From Patescibacteria group bacterium (GTDB lineage: Bacteria; Patescibacteriota; Gracilibacteria; UBA1369; JAHJTR01): a stretch of 21,327 nucleotides of DNA. A program made the translations under genes and the position numbers. The stretch lies in NCBI GenBank assembly GCA_018829865.1, contig JAHJTR010000019.1:1-21327 (forward strand), written 5' to 3'. Below are positions 1 through 7,177 of the stretch, one piece after another (positions within the stretch are counted from its first letter, which is position 1; every line of letters starts with the position of its first letter). The notes under the pieces were generated by a model. That model searched no databases. It was not told the origin of the DNA and saw only the letters and a list, made by a program, of their open reading frames with translations.

Positions 1-15
1 GTTTATTTGAAATTG

Positions 16-56
16 CCGTAATACTTGAGTTTTGCCGGGCTTACGGTTGATTTTTT
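16..56 (+). terminator. Possible terminator of an upstream gene
   Basis: A 6-bp inverted repeat (ccgtaa at 16-21, ttacgg at 41-46) is followed by a run of six T at 51-56. This is the shape of a weak intrinsic terminator for a gene that would lie left of the window. The 19-base loop and short stem make it tentative. It separates the rpsA promoter from whatever precedes it. Confidence 0.3.
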
Positions 57-76
57 ATCTGTCAAAGCAATTTATC

Positions 77-105
77 TTGACGGAATGGCTTGAATACAAT
101 AATAT
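77..105 (+). promoter_or_regulatory. Sigma70-type promoter of rpsA
   Basis: TTGACG at 77-82 and TAATAT at 100-105 are separated by 17 bases, close to the bacterial housekeeping consensus. Transcription would start near 112 and leave a leader of about 95 nt before the ATG at 208. No Shine-Dalgarno sequence is visible in that leader. Confidence 0.6.
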
Positions 106-207
106 TCTCGCGCTAACTTATTTGAGGACATATTTGGTGCGTGTAAGCAAGTGCCTGGTTTGGCCTCATCCTATATTTACTAACTTTTGCTTACGACTAT
201 TAGAATT

Positions 208-1536
208 ATGACTACACAAGACATTATAAACATGGAGGAACTGCTGAAAGATGCGCCTTCATTTAAGATTCCCGTCCCTGCTGAACTCATTGAGGGTACT
301 GTTGTTGCTATCAATAAAAACACTATTATCGTTGATATTGGTGGAATTATTACAGGTATTATTAGTGGTAGAGAGGCAAAAGATAGTGGGGATACGTTAA
401 AAGGGCTATCTGTTGGTGATAAAATTTTTGCCACGGTTGTAGAGGAAGAAAATGCGGATGGAATGGTTGTGCTTTCTCTTAGAAAAGCCAGTCAACAGAG
501 GACATGGAAGAAATTTGTTGATGCATTTGAGAGTGAGACGGTTATTGAAGTTGTTGCCAAAGAAGCAAACAAAGGTGGATTGTTGCTGGATGTTGATGGT
601 ATTAAAGGGTTTATTCCGGTATCTCAATTGGCTCCATTGCATTATCCTCGTGTTAACGGTGCCGATGCCGGTATGATTCTACAGAGGCTTCAGGCTCTTG
701 TTGGAGTTACTTTTCATGCTAAAATTATTAATATTGATCAAGAGAACGGTAAACTTATTTTATCTGAGAAATCGGCTTATGAAGACCAGAGGAAGAAAAC
801 TTTGGTTGATCTTAAGGCCGGCCAGAAAGTCAAAGGAACAATTAGTGGAGTCGTTAAATTCGGTATTTTTGTCGCGTTTGACGGACTTGAAGGGCTTGTG
901 CATATTAGTGAAATTGCATGGGGCCATGTTAAGGATCCATCTGACTATGGCAAGGTAAATCAAGAAGTTGAAGTATTGGTTATTGGTATTGATGGAGATA
1001 AAATTTCTCTCAGTATGAAAAGATTACAGCCTGATCCGTGGGTTGATGCGATTAAGACTTATAAGATTGGAGATACCGTAACCGGTAAAGTTGATAGAAT
1101 TACTCAATTTGGAGCCTTTATTAAGCTAAAGGATGATATTAACGGTTTAATTCATCTTTCTGAGCTTGGTGATGAGATTAATGATCCGGGTGAAGTTTTG
1201 AAAATCGGAGAAGAAGTGACTGCTAAAATAATTTCTTTAGATATTGATGAGCATAGGATTGGGCTGAGCCTCAATCTTAAGGCAAAACCTGAAGATTTAG
1301 CTGGCGACCATTCTAAGAAAAAGGATAAAGAAGAGAAAAAAGAGGAGAAAGTTGAAATCAATGACGATACTAAAGTTGAAGATCTTCATGACTTGAACAA
1401 GAAGTACATAAAAATTCTTGTTGATGCGGGAATAAAAACAGCTAAGGATATTAAAAAAACCGACCTTGATGACTTGATTGCCTTAGATGGCGTCGGTAAG
1501 GTATCGGCTGAGAAGATTAAGAAGGCTGTAGAGTAA
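208..1536 (+). CDS. rpsA: 30S ribosomal protein S1 with C-terminal helix-hairpin-helix
   Basis: S1 binds mRNA on the small ribosomal subunit and helps initiate translation. The protein (442 residues from ATG 208) has four S1/OB-fold repeats at about residues 28-95, 109-190, 204-273 and 288-357. Repeats 3 and 4 are the most canonical (VKFGIFVAF..LEGLVHISE; ITQFGAFIKL..INGLIHLSE). A Lys/Glu-rich linker (about 360-388) leads to a C-terminal domain ending in LDGVGKVSAEKIKKAVE, a helix-hairpin-helix signature not found in textbook S1. Four repeats is fewer than the six of E. coli S1. TTG at 187 is an in-frame upstream start and ATG 232 a downstream one; 208 is chosen because it is the first ATG behind the promoter. 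No start has a Shine-Dalgarno sequence. The family call is firm; the start is less so. Confidence 0.9.
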   Translation: MTTQDIINMEELLKDAPSFKIPVPAELIEGTVVAINKNTIIVDIGGIITGIISGREAKDSGDTLKGLSVGDKIFATVVEEENADGMVVLSLRKASQQRTWKKFVDAFESETVIEVVAKEANKGGLLLDVDGIKGFIPVSQLAPLHYPRVNGADAGMILQRLQALVGVTFHAKIINIDQENGKLILSEKSAYEDQRKKTLVDLKAGQKVKGTISGVVKFGIFVAFDGLEGLVHISEIAWGHVKDPSDYGKVNQEVEVLVIGIDGDKISLSMKRLQPDPWVDAIKTYKIGDTVTGKVDRITQFGAFIKLKDDINGLIHLSELGDEINDPGEVLKIGEEVTAKIISLDIDEHRIGLSLNLKAKPEDLAGDHSKKKDKEEKKEEKVEINDDTKVEDLHDLNKKYIKILVDAGIKTAKDIKKTDLDDLIALDGVGKVSAEKIKKAVE

Positions 1537-1550
1537 TACTCCTCCTAAAT

Positions 1551-2121
1551 AAAAAGACCCCCTGAACTGAAAGGTGAAAGCTTTATATGGTGAGAAGAGC
1601 TTAATACTCTAGAACCGGTAACCAATTTTTGATTTAAATCCCGGAGGATCAAAATCAAGAATCAGAAGAGATAACTTAAGTAATTAAATTTCCGAAGAAA
1701 AATAAGAACTAAGGCTATCGTTAACTTAGCAGAGCTAAGATAGTTAAAGAGAAAGTAAGCAAAACACTTAAGTAAATCCTAAGGATCAAAACTAGAATAA
1801 GAAATTAAGTCTGATTGCTAGAGAAGTAGTTTCACTCAACCCCGAGGGGGAACAAAATTACTTCAAAGCAAAAAGATAAATTGGATGTTCTAGATAACAA
1901 TGAACCGGAGTTCAAAGTAAAGATCTAAGGAAATGCAAAGGTGCACTTCCATTAAAAGCAAATCTATTTTTAAACCGAAGTTTAAGAATAGAAAACCGAT
2001 TAGCTCAGGGAGAAAACTGTCAGTTATTCAAGAGTCAAAAAATGACTAAAGAGTAACTGACAGATACCTCCCTAAGATGTGCGGGTGCATTTGACGGGAC
2101 TGGTTTTCAAAGGTCTTTTTT
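1551..2121 (+). ncRNA. Large structured non-coding RNA, family not recognised
   Basis: This stretch has no convincing ORF but is full of complementary arms. The ends pair: aaaaagacc at 1551-1559 with ggtcttttt at 2112-2120. Inside are 1629-1635/1652-1658 capped by 1638-1641/1646-1649; 1689-1692/1697-1700; 1715-1719/1739-1743 with 1726-1730/1734-1738; 1776-1779/1783-1786; 1823-1832/1855-1864 enclosing 1840-1842/1847-1849; 1902-1905/1910-1913; 1929-1932/1947-1950 with 1934-1936/1943-1945; 1964-1975/1980-1991 (12 bp, loop CGAA); and 2008-2012/2068-2072 enclosing 2017-2029/2051-2063 (13 bp) and 2033-2037/2043-2047. G.U pairs (2027/2053, 1969/1986, 1829/1858) would become A.C on the other strand, which supports + transcription. 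Unpaired segments are A-rich. It may have its own weak -10 (TAATAC, 1534-1539) or be read through from rpsA. I find no hallmark of RNase P RNA, tmRNA, T-box or group II intron. Large ornate RNAs such as ROOL, GOLLD or OLE are comparisons to test, not an assignment. Confidence 0.75.
2105..2121 (+). terminator. 3' end of the large RNA, U-rich
   Basis: The 3' arm of the closing stem runs straight into T residues (2115-2121), so the end looks like an intrinsic terminator whose 5' arm lies about 550 nt upstream. It would end transcription before aspS, which would then need its own promoter between 2122 and 2242. No clear promoter is seen there, only an inverted repeat (acattt 2140-2145, aaatgt 2155-2160) and a weak TAGAAT at 2208-2213. 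Confidence 0.4.
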
Positions 2122-2242
2122 ACTGATTCATATTAGTATACATTTCTTATTGCTAAATGTCAAGGGGTAAAAGTAAAAATGTGTTTTCTTTTTAAACGCT
2201 TTAAAAATAGAATGAATAAGCTGTAAATCTAAATAAATACTT

Positions 2243-4015
2243 ATGTTTCGAACTAAAAAATGTAATGAATGCAGGAAAGAAAATGATGGAGAGAGTGTGG
2301 TTTTAAGTGGTTGGGTGTATAGGAGACGTGATCATGGAGGGCTTATTTTTGCTGATTTAAGGGATTTTTATGGGATGACTCAGGTTGTTTTTGATCCTAA
2401 TCATGTTGATAAAGGCGTATTTAGTGAGGCGGAGGGGCTACGAAGTGAATATGTTATTAAAATTGAGGGTAAAATAAGGCTAAGACCCGACGGACAGGCT
2501 AATAAAGCACTTGAAACGGGTGAAATTGAGGTTTTGGTGGATTCGATGGAGGTTTTGAATGAGAGCGATGTTTTGCCTTTTGTGATTGATCAAGAAGAAG
2601 AGGTTGGCGAAGATATTCGCTTAAAATACCGATATTTGGATTTAAGAAGGCAAAGAATGAGGAATAATGTTGTAAATCGGTATAGAATTATTAAATTTAT
2701 GCGCGATTTCTTGGATAGTGAGGATTTTTTGGAGGTTGAGACGCCAATGATGATAAAAGGCACTCCAGAGGGCAGCAGAGAGTATTTAGTCCCCTCTCGC
2801 ATTCATCCTGCGAAGTTTTATGTTTTGCCTCAATCGCCTCAGCAGCTTAAGCAAATGTTGATGATATCGGGTATTGATAAGTATTTTCAGATAGCGAGGT
2901 GTTTTAGAGATGAGGATTTGCGTGGCGACAGGCAACCCGAATTTACGCAGCTGGATATGGAGATGTGTTTTACCGATACCGAGCAGGTGATGAATATTAA
3001 TGAGAAACTTGCTACTAATTTGGTTGCTAAGTTTAGGCCGGATGTAAAAATTATGCATGAACCTTTTTTGCGTATGACGTATGAGGAGGCTATTAGTATT
3101 TATGGTAGTGATAAGCCGGATGTGCGATTTGATTTAAAATTGGTTGATGTTTCGGATATTGTGAAGGAGTGTGGATTTAAGGTGTTTAGCGGTACAGTTG
3201 AAAATGGTGGGGTTGTGAAGGCGCTTTGTGTGCCCGGCGGGGCTAAATATTCTCGCAAAGAAATAGATCATTTTGAGGAGATTGCTAAAATTTATGGAGC
3301 TAAGGGGCTTGCATATGTTATCAACTCGAGAGAAGAAGGGCTAAAATCCCCTATTACAAAGTTTTTTAAGGAAGAAGAATTAGCGGAACTTGTGAAAACA
3401 ACGGGCTGCAATCCCGGGGATATTATGTTTTTTAGTGCTGATGAAAAAGAAACTGCATGCGTTTCTCTGGGGTCTGTGAGATTGGCGATTGGCAGAAAGG
3501 AGGGTTTGATTGATGATGGTGTTTTTGCTTTTGTGTGGGTGACTGACTTCCCTCTATTTAAAGTGGATAGTGAAACAGGGCAATTGGCTTCGACGCATCA
3601 TCCTTTTACTGCTCCTAAAGATGATGATATTCAATTTTTGGAAACTGAACCGCTGAAGGCGGAATCGTTGGCGTATGATTTGGTGCTTAATGGCAATGAA
3701 ATTGCGGGCGGTAGTATTAGGATTCATAAGCAAGAGACTCAATCGAAGGTATTTAATGCTCTCAAAATAAGTAAAGATGAGGTAAATAGCCGATTTGGAC
3801 ATTTATTGAAGGCTTTTACTTTTGGTGCACCTCCTCATGGCGGTATTGCTTGGGGACTGGATAGATTTGTGATGATTATGCAGAATGAGCCGAATATCAG
3901 AGAAGTGATACCTTTCCCTAAGGATCAGAAGTGTCGTGATTTAATGTTGGATGCTCCAAGTAATATGCCGGAGGATACTATCAGTGAGCTCAACATAAAA
4001 CTTATCGAATCTTAA
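2243..4015 (+). CDS. aspS: Aspartyl-tRNA synthetase
   Basis: Class II synthetase that charges tRNA-Asp with aspartate in the cytoplasm. At 590 residues it has the usual bacterial AspRS length. Layout: N-terminal OB-fold anticodon-binding domain (about 1-110, SGWVYRRRDHGGLIFADLRD); motif 1 near 162-170 (FLEVETPMM); the QSPQQLKQ loop near 197-204; motif 2 at 221-240 (FRDEDLRGDRQPEFTQLDME); the bacterial GAD insertion in the middle; and motif 3 near 535-545 (GIAWGLDRFVMI). Whether it is discriminating or also charges tRNA-Asn cannot be told from this window; gatCAB and asnS are not here. The A/T-rich leader has no Shine-Dalgarno sequence. The next gene starts 9 nt after the stop, so the two are probably co-transcribed. 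Confidence 0.97.
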   Translation: MFRTKKCNECRKENDGESVVLSGWVYRRRDHGGLIFADLRDFYGMTQVVFDPNHVDKGVFSEAEGLRSEYVIKIEGKIRLRPDGQANKALETGEIEVLVDSMEVLNESDVLPFVIDQEEEVGEDIRLKYRYLDLRRQRMRNNVVNRYRIIKFMRDFLDSEDFLEVETPMMIKGTPEGSREYLVPSRIHPAKFYVLPQSPQQLKQMLMISGIDKYFQIARCFRDEDLRGDRQPEFTQLDMEMCFTDTEQVMNINEKLATNLVAKFRPDVKIMHEPFLRMTYEEAISIYGSDKPDVRFDLKLVDVSDIVKECGFKVFSGTVENGGVVKALCVPGGAKYSRKEIDHFEEIAKIYGAKGLAYVINSREEGLKSPITKFFKEEELAELVKTTGCNPGDIMFFSADEKETACVSLGSVRLAIGRKEGLIDDGVFAFVWVTDFPLFKVDSETGQLASTHHPFTAPKDDDIQFLETEPLKAESLAYDLVLNGNEIAGGSIRIHKQETQSKVFNALKISKDEVNSRFGHLLKAFTFGAPPHGGIAWGLDRFVMIMQNEPNIREVIPFPKDQKCRDLMLDAPSNMPEDTISELNIKLIES

Positions 4016-4024
4016 TTTTTAAAT

Positions 4025-4948
4025 GTGAGTGCGATTAATTTAAAACAGGCAGTTTTGTCAACAGCAGCGTTTTTCGATCTTTTTGACTACCCGCTCACAT
4101 TGGATGAGTTGGAAAAATATTTATTTGGGGAGATTAAACATGATAGAAAAAATTTAGAAATTTATTTAAAACAGAGCCCGAAGATTGCAATTATGGATGG
4201 TGTTTTTTATCTGTCGGATAGGGCCGGGCTGCATAAGGAGCGGGTGATCAAGGAGGGACTTTCTAAAAAGCTGTGGCTGAAGGTTAATAAATTCGCCGGA
4301 AAACTGAGTTATCTACCTTTTATTAAAAGTGTTTGTGTGTGTAATAATTTGGCTTTCAACTGCCCTCAACCTGAGAGTGATATTGACCTTTTTATTATTA
4401 CAAAAAAAAATAGGCTTTTTACGGCTCGAATATTAATTACAATTCTTTCTCATATTCTGGGAGTTAGAAGACATAAAGGGAAAATTGCCCAGAGATTTTG
4501 TCTGAGTTTTTTTGTGTGTGAGGAAAATTTGGATTTTTCTAAACTTGCCATTAAGCCCTATGATATCTACCTTGCCTACTGGATTAAGACGCTAAAACCG
4601 GTTATTGATAATGGTGTGATGGTTAAGTTTTTGCAAAATAATAGAGTCTTTTTAAAGCGATACTTTGCTGCTGAATGCATGGTGGATAGAAGTAAACAAA
4701 TTGACTTAAGTCATTATGGAAAAACTGTCTCTAAAAAGCTTTCATCAATATTGGGCGGTAAATTCGGTGATTTACTTGAGAGATTTTTGAAAAAATGGCA
4801 GATGAAGAGGGCTGAGGCTAAATATAAAAAATTGAGTGATCAAACGGGAACCGTGATTTCGGAGAAAATGCTTAAATTCCACAATGTTGATAGAAGAAAT
4901 GAGGTTAATCAGAAGTGGCAGCAACGGGTTGAGGAATTGTTGACGTGA
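4025..4948 (+). CDS. Nucleotidyltransferase-like protein with N-terminal winged helix
   Basis: 307 residues, GTG start 9 nt after aspS, TGA stop. The N-terminal 80 residues look like a winged-helix or Cdc6-like helical region (AFFDLFDYPLTLDELEKYLFG). Residues 100-127 resemble the core of a Pol-beta-type minimal nucleotidyltransferase: a beta-strand (SVCVC), a turn, then SDIDLFII with D119 and D121 in the metal-binding DxD position. The usual Gly-Ser before the helix is replaced by Asn-Asn (CNNLAF, 106-111), so nucleotide transfer may be altered or lost. The C-terminus is rich in Lys, Arg and Glu (KKWQMKRAEAKYKKL), predicted helical. The substrate is unknown. Pairing with aspS hints at an RNA or translation role, but this is only positional. 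Confidence 0.65.
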   Translation: MSAINLKQAVLSTAAFFDLFDYPLTLDELEKYLFGEIKHDRKNLEIYLKQSPKIAIMDGVFYLSDRAGLHKERVIKEGLSKKLWLKVNKFAGKLSYLPFIKSVCVCNNLAFNCPQPESDIDLFIITKKNRLFTARILITILSHILGVRRHKGKIAQRFCLSFFVCEENLDFSKLAIKPYDIYLAYWIKTLKPVIDNGVMVKFLQNNRVFLKRYFAAECMVDRSKQIDLSHYGKTVSKKLSSILGGKFGDLLERFLKKWQMKRAEAKYKKLSDQTGTVISEKMLKFHNVDRRNEVNQKWQQRVEELLT

Positions 4949-4969
4949 TGGGGTTTTAGTACACCCTAA

Positions 4970-6328
4970 CTAAAACTCAATTTTATCCTTCCTGGATTTT
5001 TTTCGTAGTACTAAGTCTATGCTTGTGCCGACGAATCCGTAGGCGTCTCTGAGTTGGTTTTCTAGGTATCTTTTGTATGAGAAGTGGAATTTTTGGGGCT
5101 CGTTTACAATGAATACGAATTGTGGCGGTTCGATTGTTGTTTGGCTGAGGTAGTAGATTTTACCGGGGGTTTTCCATTTTTTTGAAGGAAGAGTTGGTGG
5201 ATGTTTGATTTGTACCTTTTTTGCGAATAAATTCATTTTTGCCGTTGGAATACGTTTTTTTCTCTCCTCTTTAATCTGAATTGCGAGTTCCATGATTTTA
5301 GTAATATTCTTTTTGTTTATTGCGGAGGTAAAAACTACCGGAGCCCAAGGTAAGAATGGGAATTTATATCTTATTTTGTTAATAAAACGTCTTTGCTCTT
5401 CTTCGGCCTCTTCAATTAGGTCGGACTTGTTCACTACAATTATTAACCCTTTGGTTTCATCTGTGATGTAGCCGGCCAGATGCAGATCTTGTTTGGTTAT
5501 TCCTTCTTCATAATCTATGATCAAAAGGCCAATATCGGATCTTTGAAGAGCCTGAAAAGTGCGGAGAACACTGTATTTCTCAATCCCCTTTTCAATTTTG
5601 CCGCGCCTGCGCAGACCTGCTGTATCAATAAGATTGAACTTATTTTTTTCAAAAATAATCTGGGTGTCGGTTGAATCGCGAGTGGTGCCGGCCTTGTCTG
5701 AAACAATTAGTCTGTTCTCTCCGCAAATGGCATTAACCAAAGACGACTTGCCTACATTGGGCTTACCTACAAAACAGATGTTAATCATCTTCTCATCAAC
5801 AATTTTTTGCCTCTTATTAATTGGAATATCATTTTTCTTAAAAAAACTGATGATTCGCTGATTCAGTTCATCAAAACCGAGGTTGTGGATTGCTGAAGCA
5901 AAACAGGGATCGTCTAATCCTAATCTATATAACTCGACGGCATTATCTTTTATGTTTGAATTGTCACACTTGTTGGCTATAAGCAGACACTTTTTCTTCT
6001 CCTTACGCAAAATCTCGATAACGTGATAATCCTCGGTTGTTAGCTCATTTTTGGAATCTACTACAAATAAGACAAGATCAGCCTCTTTAATCCCGATTTT
6101 TGCCTGGATCTTAACATTTGATTCGATATCGCCCTCATTCTCGATTTCGAGGCCTCCCGTATCAACAACCATGACATTATAGCCATTGATTTTACTTAAC
6201 ATACAAACTCGATCGCGCGTTGTGCCAGCTACTTCAGATACGACTGAGAGCCTCTTGCCTACCAACTTATTGAAGATTGTTGACTTACCTACATTAGGGC
6301 GACCCACAATCGTTATTATGGGATACAT
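4970..6328 (-). CDS. der: Ribosome assembly GTPase Der (EngA)
   Basis: Der is an essential double GTPase that helps assemble the 50S subunit. The 452-residue protein has the full signature. First G domain: GRPNVGKS at 9-16, DTGG at 56-59, NKCD at 119-122. Second G domain: GKPNVGKSS at 188-196, DTAG at 235-238, NKSD near 297. A KH-like C-terminal domain (about 355-440) includes TPGKIYYLSQ and the basic end LRKKSRK. The ATG codon at 6326-6328 follows an A/T-rich leader with no Shine-Dalgarno sequence. The TAG stop lies inside a small inverted repeat (gttttag 4953-4959, ctaaaac 4970-4976) shared with the convergent gene ending at 4948. It is divergent from yggS. Confidence 0.97.
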   Translation of the reverse strand: MYPIITIVGRPNVGKSTIFNKLVGKRLSVVSEVAGTTRDRVCMLSKINGYNVMVVDTGGLEIENEGDIESNVKIQAKIGIKEADLVLFVVDSKNELTTEDYHVIEILRKEKKKCLLIANKCDNSNIKDNAVELYRLGLDDPCFASAIHNLGFDELNQRIISFFKKNDIPINKRQKIVDEKMINICFVGKPNVGKSSLVNAICGENRLIVSDKAGTTRDSTDTQIIFEKNKFNLIDTAGLRRRGKIEKGIEKYSVLRTFQALQRSDIGLLIIDYEEGITKQDLHLAGYITDETKGLIIVVNKSDLIEEAEEEQRRFINKIRYKFPFLPWAPVVFTSAINKKNITKIMELAIQIKEERKKRIPTAKMNLFAKKVQIKHPPTLPSKKWKTPGKIYYLSQTTIEPPQFVFIVNEPQKFHFSYKRYLENQLRDAYGFVGTSIDLVLRKKSRKDKIEF

Positions 6329-6414
6329 ATTTTTTTGAAATTATAGTAAAGTTATAATAGCATTTTGGCTAAAAAAGCCAAGATTAGAATGATAAATTTT
6401 ATAATTAGTCAAAT
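6329..6414. promoter_or_regulatory. Divergent promoter region of der and yggS
   Basis: An 86-bp AT-rich spacer. A perfect TATAAT lies on + at 6353-6358. On the minus strand TTGGCT (6381-6376), a 16-base spacer and TATTAT (6359-6354) could serve der. A 6-bp stem with five-A loop (ttggct 6365-6370, agccaa 6376-6381) sits between them and overlaps the minus-strand -35, so it could be an operator. The -35 element for the + direction is poor. Confidence 0.4.
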
Positions 6415-6450
6415 TTGGGTAAAATTATTACTGATGAAAATAGGTGCAAA

Positions 6451-7125
6451 ATGAGGGCTGAAAATGGGGTTATTGTTCGGAATAATTTTAAGCGTATTAG
6501 AGAGGAGGTGAAAGCGCTGAATAAAAATTGTCAGATTGTTGCGGTAACAAAGGGTAGAGATGTTGACGATGTTAAACTTGTGATTGAGGCGGGAGCGCTT
6601 ATTGTTGCGGAAAATCGAGTGGCGGAGGCTGAGGCTAAATTTGGGGCTATTGCGACTCCGCAGAAACATATGATTGGGCATTTGCAGCGAAATAAGGTTA
6701 AAAAAGCGGTGATGATTTTTGATGTGATTCAGTCTGTGGATAGCTTTAGATTGGCGAGTGAGATTAATAGAAGATGCGCGGAAATTGGGAAAAAAATGCC
6801 GATTTGTTTGCAGGTCAATACTGCTAATGACCCGGGCAAGCACGGATTAAGTGTTGATGAAGTTGAGGAGGTGGCTGCCGATATCGGTAAACTTGGCAAT
6901 GTGGAAATAGTCGGACTGATGACTATAGGTAAATTGGAGGCGACTGAAGACGAGCAGAGGAAGTGCTTTTTGAAATTGAGAAATATCTATGATGAATTTG
7001 TGACTCGGGGAATATTCGCGAGCAACTCCCCTATTCTATCTATGGGAATGAGTAATGATTATAAAATTGCTATCGAATGCGGGAGCAATATGGTGAGAAT
7101 TGGATCGGAAATTTTTGCGAATTGA
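6451..7125 (+). CDS. yggS: YggS/PLPBP-family pyridoxal phosphate homeostasis protein
   Basis: This family has the fold of an alanine racemase N-terminal barrel, binds PLP through a lysine and buffers free PLP; no catalysis is established. From ATG 6451 the protein is 224 residues, typical for the family. Visible landmarks: AVTKG with the PLP lysine at residue 34, AENRV (usually GENRV), IGHLQRNK (usually IGxLQxNK), LQVNTANDPGKHG, GLMTIG, LSMGMSNDYKIAIECGSNMVRIGSEIF. An upstream in-frame TTG at 6415 would add 12 residues that do not fit the family; ATG 6451 is preferred and has the only weak Shine-Dalgarno-like string in the window (AGGTG at 6442-6446). Confidence 0.92.
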   Translation: MRAENGVIVRNNFKRIREEVKALNKNCQIVAVTKGRDVDDVKLVIEAGALIVAENRVAEAEAKFGAIATPQKHMIGHLQRNKVKKAVMIFDVIQSVDSFRLASEINRRCAEIGKKMPICLQVNTANDPGKHGLSVDEVEEVAADIGKLGNVEIVGLMTIGKLEATEDEQRKCFLKLRNIYDEFVTRGIFASNSPILSMGMSNDYKIAIECGSNMVRIGSEIFAN

Positions 7126-7129
7126 TTTG

Positions 7130-7159
7130 TTGCTTTATCGCAGGCCGGGCGGTTATAAT
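7130..7159 (+). promoter_or_regulatory. Promoter of the VirB2-like gene
   Basis: TTGCTT at 7130-7135 and a perfect TATAAT at 7154-7159, 18-base spacer. The -35 lies just after the yggS stop. Transcription would begin near 7166, only about 12 nt before the ATG at 7178, so the mRNA would be nearly leaderless. Confidence 0.5.
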
Positions 7160-7177
7160 GTCAAAAAATATAAATAT

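Noticed and set aside
1994..2063. tRNA-like string (ta gctcaggg) inside the large RNA
   Set aside because: It resembles a tRNA D-arm, but no matching gagc arm, anticodon stem, T-arm or acceptor stem follows; the bases fit the 2008-2072 helix better.
2080..2105. tmRNA-like 5' block (tttgacggg)
   Set aside because: The invariant TTCGAC is not exact, there is no tag reading frame or CCA end, and aspS begins soon after.
1551..2242. T-box riboswitch controlling aspS
   Set aside because: No T-box sequence (TGGNACC-type bulge) or antiterminator alternative is visible, and the element is far longer than T-box leaders.
4953..4976. Bidirectional terminator between the nucleotidyltransferase-like gene and der
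   Set aside because: The 7-bp inverted repeat is real but AT-rich, contains the der stop and lacks a T-run on either side, so it is mentioned only with der.
5559..5861. 100-residue ORF on the + strand within der
   Set aside because: It is opposite conserved GTPase codons with no family resemblance.
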